This document shows, piece by piece, positions 12,461 through 22,479 of a stretch of DNA of 64,000 nt. A program made the position numbers and the translations under genes. Each line of letters starts with the position of its first letter. Within the stretch, counting starts at the first letter, position 1. Below the pieces are notes generated by a model. It did no database searches. It had not been told where the DNA came from and worked only from the letters and a program-made list of their open reading frames with translations. This DNA is from Aselliscus stoliczkanus (Eukaryota > Chordata > Mammalia > Chiroptera > Hipposideridae): positions 104,808,709 through 104,872,708 of the forward strand of contig CM066737.1 in the NCBI GenBank assembly GCA_033961575.1, written 5' to 3'.

Positions 12461-13390
12461 AACCTGAGTAACTATAAAACATCTTCTTAGTTATACATTA
12501 TTTCTTACTTGGATACTGTCAACTGGTCAAAAATAACTCTCCAGAAAATTCACGAAAAGAGTGGTTGAAGAAAGAACCACCACAGAAAAAGTGCAGGAAC
12601 GTGCACCTCCAAACAAGCTCCAACTGGCTACCCATGTGAAGAATAGCCCCGATTCCAAGATGGCTATTCTATGTATTACCATCCCTCCCCAGGAACTTAC
12701 CACAAAGTTTAACAGGAAGTCAGGACTAGAGAGTAAACAAGGGGCCCAGCTGCACCTGCAATCCTCCCAGCTCTATGGTTAAGCATCTTGAAATATCAGT
12801 TCACTTCTATCAATACTTTCAAAATCCCTTGTTCATTACTGTGGTTAGGATCACCATCATCTTTTGACCTCATACCTGCAAAATCCCATCATGACTTTCA
12901 TGGTTAAGGACATCATCATTTCTTTACTAGACCCCTAAAAAATCCCATGGTTGTTTTAGTGGTTATGTTCACCATCATACCTGGAATACCACAAAATGCC
13001 ATGTTCACTAACTAATGTGGTAAGAGACACCATCAGCTTCTACCTGCCTGCTTGAGAAATCCTAATTTCCATACTGTAGTTAAGGCCACCATCATCTTTT
13101 AACTGGATCTCTAACCTGGTCAATCCATGGTTAGATTGATCATCATTTCTTACCTGTATAACTTCAACATTCTATGTTTACAACCTAGGTAGGAACAGCC
13201 TCATTTCTTACCTGGATATTTACAAAATCCCATGGACATTACCATGGTTAGGGTTAGGGACACCATCATCTCTAGATTCCATCAAAATCCTATGGCCACT
13301 ACAGTGGTGAGAGTCACTGTCATCTCTTACCCAAATAGCTGTCAAATCCTATGGTCACTGAATCTCTTAAATAGACATTGAAGGCTCTTC
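12461..13390 (-). repeat. Degenerate ~60 bp minisatellite array (part 2)
   Basis: From about 12800 this is the clearest stretch of the array. CACCATCATC-like cores occur near 12850, 12907, 12970, 13030, 13089, 13138, 13199, 13261 and 13318, spaced roughly 50-63 bp apart, each with a CAAAATCCCATGGTCA-like half. It lacks the obvious 1.1-kb higher-order pattern of part 1. The first ~330 bp (12461-12790) is poorly matched. Confidence 0.75.
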
Positions 13391-13971
13391 ATGGTCTGAC
13401 TTATGCCTGTCTCAACAGCCTCAGTCCCTGTTGTCCCTTCTCATCCATTATAACACATACATTCTAAGCAGATGAACTTCCCAGAACATTCCTTTCTCTC
13501 CTAGTTGCGGGGGGTCCAGCCTCCGCAGAGTCCAGGGGTTCCCTATGGTGGGATGGAGTCGGCGAGGAAAAAAAGAAAAGAGAAAGAAAGAGAGCGGAGA
13601 CACCGGAAAGAGTTTCTCAGGAGTGTCACACTTTAATGCAATAACATGTCCGTTTTATAGGGACTCATGTACATGGGTTTGGTGGTTTGTTGTTCCCAAG
13701 ATTTTCAGTCTTTTCTCCTCTGCAATTGCTCTCTCCAGGGTGTAGTGACTTACTCTTCCATCAAAGGATTACCTTGTCTTTATTATGATAATTGCCATGA
13801 AACCCAGACTCAGTTTCTGTATATCACCTAAAGAATGTTTATCATGACTATCTTATGTTAAGGATTGACATATTTTTACATATTGCCTAAAGAATGTTTA
13901 CTATAGCTATTTGTCTACCTAGAAATTATCCTAAATCCTAGCAGTTAAACACAATCATAAAACTCACAGTG

Positions 13972-14080
13972 GGGCCGGCCGAGTGGCGCGGTGGTTAAGC
14001 GCTGGCCTAGGAAGCCAGCGGCCCCGGTTCGGTCCCACATATGAGGGCCAGTGATACTGCCCTCAAAAAAAAAAAAAAAA
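13972..14080 (+). mobile_element. Short head-only SINE (type A) inside the solo LTR
   Basis: GGGCCGGCCGAGTGGCGCGG head, a GGTTCGGTCCC B box and a poly-A tail, flanked by ACTCACAGTG on both sides. The homologous LTR at 48.7 kb has an uninterrupted site at 49170, so the insertion postdates LTR amplification. Confidence 0.93.
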
Positions 14081-14756
14081 AAAACTCACAGTGTACTTGA
14101 GCTATACTAAAAGACTAGAAGTGGCTGTGTTTAGGGTAAAAGCATCTAAAATCTATTCCTATGTAAATACAATACCTAGCAATCAAAAGGGTCTCACACC
14201 TCTCTTATCCTACAGAGGGCTGCATCCGTTTCAGTCAAACCTTCAGTATCTGTTGCTGCAACAAGGTACTGGGCAAAGGAATTGACACAAGGCTAATTAA
14301 CAAACCCAAGGTCAGTGGCTGTCTTTGAGCTGCCTCTTACCAGGAACTCTCATGGCCTGAAGACTTTTAATCTTCAAGGAGACTATTCTCAGCAGGGCCC
14401 TTAGGCAAGTGCATCAGCTTCTCACAGGCCTGAGTTTTCTGGCCTGAGTTTGTCAGAGGTCTGTGCCTCAGTTTCCAAGGGGCTTGAGTCCCCAATATCT
14501 CAGTTCAGGGGTCCCCCATGGAACTACCACCTGACTTGGGTTGTCTCCCCTCTTTTAGGAGATCTTACCCGTCTTTGGCTGCGTAGTTAGCTCATTGGGG
14601 TATCACAGGAACTTGCCACAAATGCAGTGAATATATTGTCTCCTATAGGAGGAAAGGCACATGGGTTCATAGAGACAGGAGAAATTACATGACCAACCGT
14701 AAGGCAGCACCCCTAATATCCAGTGCTGAGCAGAGCAATGTGGCCTTGTCAGACAC

Positions 14757-14773
14757 GGGGGGGGGGGGGGGGG
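14757..14773 (+). repeat. G17 homopolymer
   Basis: Seventeen consecutive G residues near the LTR end. The sister LTR has a short GAGAGG-like sequence at this place, so the run arose within this copy or is a sequencing artefact. Confidence 0.9.
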
Positions 14774-14947
14774 CTGTCGGCTTCCCACACCTAGTAACAG
14801 TCAGAATGCTCAAGCCAGCCCTTACCATCTATTGAGAGCTGATCGTTGACATCTCTTTGCAACTCAGTATTCAGTGGCCTTCAAATTGGCCATGGTGGGA
14901 GTATTTACAAAATTGTCAAATAATACACATTGGGGCTTTTCTTTTAG

Positions 14948-15096
14948 GCATTTACCAGGATGTGCCGATAAATACAGTAATAAATGAACAGGGAGAGGCA
15001 CTACTGAATAATGATAACTCAATCTTGCTTTTTCATGAATTTCATGTGACTTTTGTGGATGAAGGAATGTGTCAGTTTGCTCTACATATGCCTTAA
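14948..15096 (+). other. Candidate terminal coding exon (unidentified)
   Basis: A pyrimidine tract and acceptor (CTTTTCTTTTAG, ending at 14947) is followed by an open frame of 49 codons reading IYQDVPINTVINEQG... and ending ...GMCQFALHMP with TAA at 15094-15096. An AATAAA polyadenylation signal follows at 15137-15142. The peptide has unbiased composition and is not from any SINE, LTR or L1 seen here. The frame continues upstream of the AG to an ATG at 14857, so the exon start is a guess. I do not recognise the protein. No upstream exon is visible, and a frame of this length can occur by chance, so it may be a relic or a coincidence. Confidence 0.22.
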
Positions 15097-15272
15097 AATA
15101 CAATCTTTTTTTCAAGCTTTTATACTCAATGAAAAAAATAAACACTTTTTATTACAAATTACTTAATATAATATTAATGCTGACCAGGCATTTACATAAT
15201 CTCCATGTGTCCAAAGTTCATGAATGTGCTTCAAAAAAACCCAGTAATTAAATATTACTAGACCTAGCCAAA

Positions 15273-15280
<8 letters not shown>

Positions 15281-15326
<46 letters not shown>
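15281..15326 (+). repeat. (GT)23 microsatellite
   Basis: An uninterrupted dinucleotide run preceded by a short (AT)n. It is likely length-polymorphic. The frame translating it as alternating Cys-Val is an artefact. Confidence 0.97.
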
Positions 15327-15329
<3 letters not shown>

Positions 15330-15864
15330 CTCATGTCTATATATATCACCCATTTACCAGAGCAAATCTTTTCTTTTCCTCACCATATTGTGGATGAAAA
15401 GGTCCTAAACCTACTTCTCACCCTCCTCACCCTTCCCTTTCTCAAAGTGAGAAAGATTACCTTCTTAGCTAGCAATGCTACATGCACTGGTTGAATTCAC
15501 ATGGAATTATTTCCTGCCTTGCAGAGAATTAAAAGTGCTTTAAAATTATAATGTGTTACCAACTGGGTTTTTATGTTCAAAACTCCAGGGGTCAGATGTA
15601 GGGCTTCTTTCCTTTTACACCTTGACTTAAGCGGAGGCAGTGTTTGACAGTCATATTTATTAGAATGAAGTGTAACTGAAGCCCTGGCCTGTCTGTGTTT
15701 ATCCACATTTATCTGGAAAGCAGAGACAGTTGGGCTTTGCTTTAGGCTGAGCAGAGGGCAGAGTCTGGCATTTGGCCTTCCAGCCGTGGAGGACCCTGAC
15801 TCAGCAAGACCCCTTAGTCTTTAGGAGCCTTGCACACTCTCAGGCCATGACTCAGGTGAGCTCT
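15327..15864. other. Unassigned non-coding sequence
   Basis: I see nothing recognisable between the microsatellite and the next SINE. Confidence 0.4.
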
Positions 15865-15878
15865 AAAATTAACCCTGG

Positions 15879-16010
15879 GGCCAGCCGAGTGACGCGGTGG
15901 TTAAGCGCTGGTTTGGGAAGCCGGTGGCCCTGGTTCGGGTCCCACATATGAGGGCCAGTGACACTGCCCTCAAAAAATAAATAAATAAATAAATATAATA
16001 ATAAAAAAAT
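15879..16010 (+). mobile_element. Short head-only SINE (type A)
   Basis: GGCCAGCCGAGTGACGCGGT head with a GGTTCGGGTCCC B box and an (AAAT)n tail. The near-perfect target duplication is AAAATTAACCCTGG at 15865 and AAAATTAATCCTGG at 16011. Confidence 0.93.
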
Positions 16011-16184
16011 AAAATTAATCCTGGATTTTACATATCTCATGTCCTAATATGAGACATATGGTATATATATCACATCTATTAGTATAAATACTGACAACTT
16101 TATTTTATGTAACAAGCTTGGAACTCTTGTAATTAATACTAAAATTACTATTTTGGTACTTAAGGGTTCTAAGGCCTATTACAA

Positions 16185-16895
16185 TGTGGGGGATAACCCA
16201 CACCACCAATTCTCAGACACCAATGGGTGTCCCAGAAATTCAACTCAACTCTGACATTATCTACCGATAGCTAGGTCAGGTCCCACAGGTTAAGGGCTGT
16301 CCCATAAGACTGCCCCGCCACCCTTCAGATGCTATCCCAAGTCCAGGTTGTCACCTGTGCTTCTGACCAAATGGCTGTAAATCAGAGGTTCCCACGATCT
16401 CCTCCATGGGTTCAATTAATTTGCTAGAGCGGCTCACAGAACTCACAGAAACATTTTACTTACCAGATCAGTGGTGTATTATAAAAGGATATAACAGCCA
16501 CATGAAAGAGATGCAGAGGGCAAGGTGTGCGGAAAGGATGCAGAGCCTCTATGTTCTCTCCACTCTCCCTTGAGTTTTTATGGAGGGTTCATTACACAGG
16601 CATGGCTGATTAAATCATTGACCATCAGTGAGTGATTCAACCTGCAGCCCCTCTCCCCACCCTGGAAATCAGGGGGTGACACTGCAAGTTCCAACTCCCT
16701 AATGGAGGATGGTTCCCCTGGTTACCAACCCCCCATCCTTAGGTGCTTTCCAAAAGTCACCTCATTAACATAATCCTGACTGTGGTGAAAAGGGCCTTAC
16801 TGTGAATAACAAGACCCCTTTACACCTTTAAGGCTCTGAAGGAATTTCAGGAACTGAGCACAGGAGACCGAATATTATAACAAAAGATGCTTCCA
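16185..16895 (-). mobile_element. ERVL-like LTR (reverse copy)
   Basis: In reverse complement it matches the LTRs at 23.5 and 27.7 kb: TAATACACCACTGATCTGGT, GAACCC..GGAG, AGGTGACAACCTGGACTTG, and an end in ...TTATCCCCCACA. The 5' half is degraded and the far boundary is approximate. It looks like an ERVL-class mammalian LTR, possibly MER21-like, but I am not certain of the name. Confidence 0.6.
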
Positions 16896-17089
16896 TTGCT
16901 TTAATCACCCGGAAAATTCCAAGGTTTTTTGGAGCTGTGAGCCAGGAATCAAGGATGAAGACCAAATATACAAATTTCTTAAAAATCACAATATCAACGC
17001 ACTCTAAAAAATCAAGAAAAACCATACACACACACAGAAAACAGGCTGCCACATCTAAGCGTACTATTTATCTTTAAATGTAACCCTAT

Positions 17090-17168
17090 GGCTTGGGAAG
17101 CCAGCGGCCCCGGTTTGGTCCCACATGTGAGGGCCAGTGACACTGTCCTAAAAAAAAAAAAAAAAAAA
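17090..17168 (+). mobile_element. 5'-truncated short SINE (type A)
   Basis: It starts at GCTTGGGAAGCCAGCGGCCC, so the A box is missing, keeps the B box, and ends in poly-A. The perfect target duplication GTAACCCTAT (17080 and 17169) shows that truncation happened during insertion. Confidence 0.93.
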
Positions 17169-17178
17169 GTAACCCTAT

Positions 17179-18388
17179 TTATGAGTTCTGATTACTTAAT
17201 TACTTAATTATCTTCTTCATTTTTTATAAGCAGATAACTAAACAATCAGATTTGCTGGGCACAGTGAAAAATATCAACATCAGACTACATGGATTTGTAT
17301 AACATTTAACAGATGTTTATAAAACCCAGCATTGTTACTGTTAAATGACAGAACTAAAACAATTTAGTAATGAGTTTGGTGTCCTTATTCAAGGGCAAAC
17401 AGCCCGTGGATCGGGGAGTCCCGTGCCTCACACGCAGAGGGGCCATCTTCCCGAGGGATTTTGGGTGGGAGGGAGTTTTCTAGAATATTAGAAGTAAGGT
17501 AGAAACAGGGCCGGATGGGCTAGGAGGTTGGGGGCTTTCTTCTAAGGCTGGCAGGTCCGGCTTTCTAGGGGGAGGTGAGCTGAGATGGAGGCTTGTGATT
17601 GGTGTGTTAAGTTTCCTTGACAGGTGTGTCCCATAAGTGCAGGCTGACTCAGGTTTAGGTTTGTGAAGTGGGTCAGGCCCCTGGGGCAGCCTGCATTTTG
17701 TGGGTCCTGATATACAAAGCAACTTTATCATTAGATATAATGGAAAGTCAAAGATTTATGGTGGTAGTTTTTCTTGAAGTTTTCTGTTTGGTGCTATTCA
17801 GGCACTTTTATTCTCTTTTCTGATTAATTTTTCTTTTATCCAGGAAAGTGTTGTCACTTCAAAGAGAATGCTTAAACATAGTAGTCACATGATGAAGTAT
17901 TATACAACCATTAAAAACATACTTTAGAAAATATCAACTGACCTAAAAAAATGCGCATGAAATAATACAGGGAGAGGAAAGATATGTGATGCATACATTA
18001 TAAAGTCAGTTATATTTAGAATGCATGATGGAGGCGGGATGCGGTGCACTGCAGTTCCCTCCTGGCCTGTGGCTCAGCTTACTTGCAATGAGCCTCCTCA
18101 GAAATTCCCCCCACCCAGGTCAGCGGAGGGGGTCCTGCAGCAGCCAGATACCCAGGCTGTGCTGAGCGCGAAGGGCTGGCACCAGCACCCTTTATATCGC
18201 TGAGAGTCACTTGTCTTGGTTAGATGGCTCTGAGTTAGGGTTCTCAGAGCCATTAGAATCAGAGGATTCTAATGGTGGGGCACAAGCTTGCATGCGGTGT
18301 CCAGGGGCCTAAATACATTTCCACAAGAGCATTTGTATAGTATGGTAAATGCCTAATTTGGAGAAGAATCAAAAGAATCTGTTGCTTT
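17179..18388. other. Unassigned sequence with two GC-rich patches
   Basis: Patches at 17390-17700 and 18025-18210 are GC-rich but carry no open frame with domain content and no match I recognise. They may be eroded LTR pieces. A perfect inverted pair (CAGAGCCATTAGAATC and GATTCTAATGG) lies at 18246-18277. Confidence 0.35.
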
Positions 18389-18543
18389 TCATTTCTGAGT
18401 ATTTCTCTGAAGAAACCCAAAACAGTAATTCAAAAAGACATAAGTTAAGCATCCATATGTTCATTGCAGTGTTACTTACAATAGCCAAGATGTGGAAGCA
18501 ACCTAAGTGCCCATCAATGGATGAATGGAAGGTGTGGTACATA

Positions 18544-18779
18544 CACAGAGGGTGCCAAAATGATGTCTACACATTTTAAGAAAGGAAAAAACTCTTAAAA
18601 TTGTAATACTCAATATATACCAACAACAAAAGATGAACACAAGCCACGTTTGACTTCTGTCTTTACAAGGTGTTCAAAGTGGTTCCCATCAGCGTCCAGA
18701 CACTTCTGATGATGGCGAACTACTGCTTGAGCAACGTTGACCAAAGTGTCCACTTGTATACAAATTTTTGGCAACCCGG
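18544..18779 (-). mobile_element. Internally deleted mariner element with a transposase C-terminal remnant
   Basis: Terminal repeats are CAGAGGGTGCCAAAA at one end and CCGGGTTGCCAAAAAT in reverse at the other. The flanking TA (18542-18543 and 18780-18781) restores the L1 sequence when collapsed. The minus-strand frame reads ...DADGNHFEHLVKTEV..., matching the [D/N]GGHFEHL-type C-terminus of mariner transposases. The catalytic domain is absent, so it cannot move on its own. Its last ~85 bp are shared with the MITEs at 46911 and 57942. Confidence 0.85.
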
Positions 18780-18818
18780 TATACAATGGACTATTAGCCA
18801 TAAAAAAGAATGAAATCT

Positions 18819-18947
18819 AGGGGCCGGCCGAGTGGCATGGTGGTTAAGCGCTGGCTTGGGAAGCCAGCGGCCCCGGTTCAGGTCCCACATATGAGGGCCA
18901 GTGACACTGCCCTCAAAACAAAACAAAACAAAAAAGTCCAGTAAAAC
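18819..18947 (+). mobile_element. Short head-only SINE (type A) in L1
   Basis: GGGGCCGGCCGAGTGGCATG head, an (AAAAC)n tail and the perfect target duplication AGAATGAAATCT at 18807 and 18948. Confidence 0.93.
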
Positions 18948-19400
18948 AGAATGAAATCTTACCATTTGCGACAATATGGATGGACCTAGAGGGTATTATG
19001 CTAAGTGAAATTAGTCAAACTGAGAACAACAAATACCATATGATTTCACTTATATGTGGAATCAAAAAAAAACAAAAGAAACAAATGAAACAGAAAAAGA
19101 CTCATAGATACAGAGAACTAACTGGTTGCCAGATGGGAGGGTGGTTGGGGGGACTGGGTGAAAAAAGTGAAGGGATTAAGAAGTACAAATTGGTGGTTAC
19201 AAAATAGTCACTGGGATGTAAAGAACAGCATAGAGAATATAGTCAATAATATTGTAATAACTATGTATAGTGCCAGGTGGGTACTAGACTTATTGGGGGG
19301 GATCACTTCCTAAGTTATATAAATATCTAATCACTATGTGATATACCTGAAACTAATATAATATTGTATGTAATTGAAACATTAAAAAATATTAAAAGAA

Positions 19401-19780
19401 AAAAAAGAACCTTTTGCTGATGACGAAGAGGAAGATAGTGAAGATGTTGTGGAAGCTATTGCTGTATTTAGACTGTGCCCAGTGATAGGACATCACGGGG
19501 GGCAATGTTCACTGCCATGTGTGAACGCTGGGCTTTGCCTCAAACCCTGCGGATGAAGAGTCAGACGGTTACAAGGGATTAGACTAGGATGTAGACACTC
19601 GTGATGGGCTAGAGGTGATTACCACACCAGCCGCTGCTGGACAGTCTGAGGATGCAGATGTTGGTCACTGAAAATGATTTTATGCTGCTGTGGGATTCTG
19701 CTCATACCTGAGGAGAGCACCTGGTGCCTTTTCCGCTGGGGGGTGGACGTTGATGAAAAGTATTTTTTTCCTTCTGCAAA
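19401..19780 (+). other. Unassigned sequence immediately after the L1 tail
   Basis: It begins right at the L1 A-rich tail with an acidic-coding stretch (DDEEEDSEDVVEAI...) and contains frame-broken, coding-like text. It could be a 3' transduced flank of the L1 or a decayed processed pseudogene. I cannot name a parent gene. Confidence 0.25.
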
Positions 19781-19793
19781 ACTTGCCTGACCC

Positions 19794-19895
19794 GGGCCGG
19801 CCGAGTGGCGCGGTGGTTAAGCGCTGGTTCGGGAAGCCAGCCGCCCCGGTTCGGTCCCACATATGAGGGCCAGTGACACTGCCCTCAAAAAAAAA
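19794..19895 (+). mobile_element. Short head-only SINE (type A)
   Basis: Complete head with GGTTCGGTCCC and a short A tail. The target duplication is AAACTTGCCTGACCC / AAACTTGTCTGACCC. Confidence 0.92.
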
Positions 19896-19910
19896 AACTT
19901 GTCTGACCCA

Positions 19911-20710
19911 AGTTTGTCTCTCTTGAGACAGACCATACTAAGACAAGTTGTCACCAGCAGAAGAAACTATGACCTTTAGTAACAAAGGTGAATGAACTTA
20001 ACCAAGAGGGTGTTTGTAGTTTATCACTTACTCCCCCAACTTTGTGTGTCTGGGTCCCCTCTGAGTAGGTCTACAATTCCTGCCTTCCGTAACCTAGTAG
20101 GGCTTTGTGGCAGAAATACACAAGCACTTGAAGGTTTAGGTCAGGTGGATGGGAGAGAAGCTGAATCTAAGCTATACTCCCTTAGGGCCTAAAGATACCT
20201 TTTCCCCTTAAAAAGAAAAACAGATCTCAGAGCAATCCTGGCCTCTGCTCATTCTCTAAAGGGGCAAGGATCTTTTTTCCTAATTTGGGACCCAGATTGA
20301 TTCATTCATCTAGGGAGCCTCTTCAGAAACATGGCAGCCACACATATCACCACTAACACAAATGCTTCTGACCAGCTTTTGCTCTTTTCACCATGTTTTC
20401 ATCAGCTTGTTTCATTATAACCTCTTTGTTTATATCCTTTAATGTGGACCTCTTAGGTGAGTTTCTGTCATACAGCATGTGAAATTGGGATGAAGCCCTC
20501 AAACTACTTCAGAAGAGAATTGTTTTGTGCTTGTAATAGCTTAACAAATAAGTCTAGGTATTCTATATTATTGTACTCTCATGCTTGACTAAAACCATTC
20601 ATGAGAAATTTGTGTAAAAAAGTTAATGCTGGCAAAATGAGGAAAATAAAATAAAATGCATTATACATGCAAAAAGTAAGTTACAAAGTAATTATGTAGG
20701 ATATTTCTCT
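19911..20710. other. Unassigned non-coding sequence
   Basis: AT-rich. I recognise no repeat or gene. Confidence 0.4.
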
Positions 20711-21283
20711 TGTGCTGGGATCGCAGTCTCCTGAAGCCCAAGAATGGAGACACCGACCAGAGCAGCTTACAGCAGAGGACAGTTTATTAGAGTAGAAAGT
20801 AACAGCTCTCAAAACAAGAGGGGGTCCCGACTGGGGTGCCCACTAGCTAGGACAAAAGCTTTGGTTTTTATACCTTTTGTATGTCTGGGGTTGGGAGCTG
20901 GCTGGCACCTTTTGAGGACAAATTTGTTGCTCAGCCCGGAGGAGGTGTTTCCTCCAAATACCTAATTTCCTTAGAGCTTAATCAGTTTAATCAATGTCTC
21001 TGTACTGAGAGGAGCATGTTAGTGGAGACTGGCTTTGAAGAAAGGACTCCTGACAGTCTCATGTTACGTTAAATAGCCTCTTGGAGATATGCATTCTACC
21101 TGGGAATCCCTGACTGGGAAAAACAGGCCTTTTTCCTCCTCCACCTGAGTTTGTTGCAGGCGGGTCCTGTGACTTAAACCTATCTTTTAGCTAATAAATT
21201 ATTTCCCTGGCTTTGCTAGAGTTTCCACTCTGATTCCCTCTACCGTGGCAATTTCCCTGACTGCCTATAATTTTCCTATCTCA
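20711..21283 (-). mobile_element. Solo LTR, gammaretrovirus-like layout
   Basis: In reverse complement it begins TGAGATAGGAAAATTATAGG and ends GCGATCCCAGCACA. It contains a TATA-like GGTATAAAAACC and, further on, AATAAACTGTCCTCTGC, so U3, R and U5 are recognisable. No internal region adjoins it and I see no convincing target duplication. The family is not named. It is distinct from the 13.5/48.7 kb LTRs. Confidence 0.75.
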
Positions 21284-22479
21284 GTAATGCACTAAAAAGT
21301 TGTCTCTGAGCATGGAATACTTTGGAGTGACCTTGTGTTATCACTAATTTTTACTTGTATAACCTGCATGTTAAACAGACTAATTTTTGCAAGAGCATTT
21401 CACTTATGACCCCAGAAATTAGTAGGCTTCCAGTAAGTAGATGATGCTGTAAAACATTTATCTGTAGGCTTCATGGGGCAGGATTTCAAGACTAACTTCT
21501 TGGGCCTTAAGAAAAAATCGTCCAAAGAGAAGCATTATCTTTTAATATAAAAATCAACAAAGAGATAAAAACAATGAGATAATTAGGATTCTGGTCTAGC
21601 TGAGGAGATAGGCTGTGGTGGCTAATTTCTCAGATTATGGTACCATAGCTCAGCACTAACACCAATAGTACCCATCTCCCCAGTTGTGACAAACAGAAAT
21701 GTTTCCAGACACTGCCAAATGTCCCCTTGGGGATGAAATTGCCCCCAGTTGAGGAGGACTGGATTATAGGAAGAAGTAACATCAAAAGCATGATGTTCTT
21801 TTATTTTCTTTAAATCATCTGACCAACAAGATTATTAATGGAAATCTAGAGACAGGTCATAACAAAACAGGCTTAATTTAAAAAGATAGAGTTATGGATT
21901 TAACCACTGGAATAAAAAGTAATTCTTGTCTTTAGTCCACTGCCTATTCATTCTAAGAATATCTCATCGAGCAGCAGGTCTCTTGCACGGGAACATATCA
22001 GTGTGTTTCAGATTCAAGGGAAAAGGGCTGGAAACTCATCCAGTGGAGTGGAGACTTGTGTATAAACCAGAGAAAGCATATTCTAGAGCAACTTTACTTA
22101 AGAATTAACAACTGCAATGCACGGAATTTGCAAGAAACGCATTCTGCCACTGGAAAGGCCACGGAGATTCAACACACTAGAAATGCAGTCTGGTTCAAAC
22201 CATAAAACCAAATATCACTAAAAGATCCCTCTTTTGAAATTATATTGAATTTGACCAATTACTTAGCAAAACATTGTGTTGGTAGAATGCAATTTTAGCT
22301 GAAAAGTTGGTTTTGTGACAGGGTCAGTGGCTGCTCGCAGTAATCAATATGCCAGAGGCTCATTTTGTTTGAATTTCAGCATGCCTGGTTCCAGTGATAC
22401 ACTGATCAGGCCTCCTGATTAGCTCCGGCATATAAAGAGCTCAGCAGTCATCAGGTCTGTCCTCACAACAAGAAAAAAG
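21284..22479. other. Mostly unassigned; contains an eroded MER20
   Basis: Apart from the MER20 piece at 21645-21768, nothing is recognised. The stretch at 22310-22480, just upstream of the L1 5' region, includes a TATAAAG motif (22431) but has no gene context. Confidence 0.4.
21645..21768 (-). mobile_element. MER20 fragment
   Basis: In reverse complement it contains CAACTGGGGGCAATTTCATC, then GGGACATTTGGCAGTGTCTG and GTTTGTCACAACTGGGG, a partial MER20. Confidence 0.7.

Larger units (their letters stand above)
13506..14789 (-). mobile_element. Solo LTR of an endogenous retrovirus (6-bp target duplication)
   Basis: On the minus strand the element runs from TGTGGGAAGCCGACAGC to GGCTGGACCCCCCGCA, so it has TG...CA ends. 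The target duplication CCTAGT is perfect (13500-13505 and 14790-14795). Length is 1284 bp including an inserted SINE, so ~1160 bp of LTR. There is a probable polyadenylation signal (ATTAAAG on the minus strand near 13632). No internal retroviral coding sequence is present, so this is a recombined solo LTR. Six-base duplications are usual for class II (beta/ERVK-like) elements; that class is inferred. Confidence 0.92.
18389..19400 (+). mobile_element. L1 LINE 3' end (end of ORF2 and 3' UTR)
   Basis: Classic L1 ORF2/3' text: AATAGCCAAGATGTGGAAGC, CATCAATGGATGAATGG, then ATGGATGGACCTAGAGGGTA and TATACCTGAAACTAATATAA with an A-rich tail. It is interrupted by a mariner relic (18544-18779) and a SINE (18819-18947). 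It is 5'-truncated and non-functional. Confidence 0.88.

Noticed and set aside
13247..13262. Telomere-like GGTTAGGGTTAGGG
   Set aside because: Only about two units, explained by the GGTTAGGGACACC part of the minisatellite monomer.
4620..13390. Possible CRISPR array
   Set aside because: Units are contiguous and all parts diverge together. There are no conserved repeats with unique spacers, and the DNA is mammalian.
13972..14080. Possible tRNA-Ser/Leu gene
   Set aside because: It has A- and B-box-like motifs, but no cloverleaf with a proper acceptor stem. It ends in poly-A and has a target duplication, so it is a SINE.
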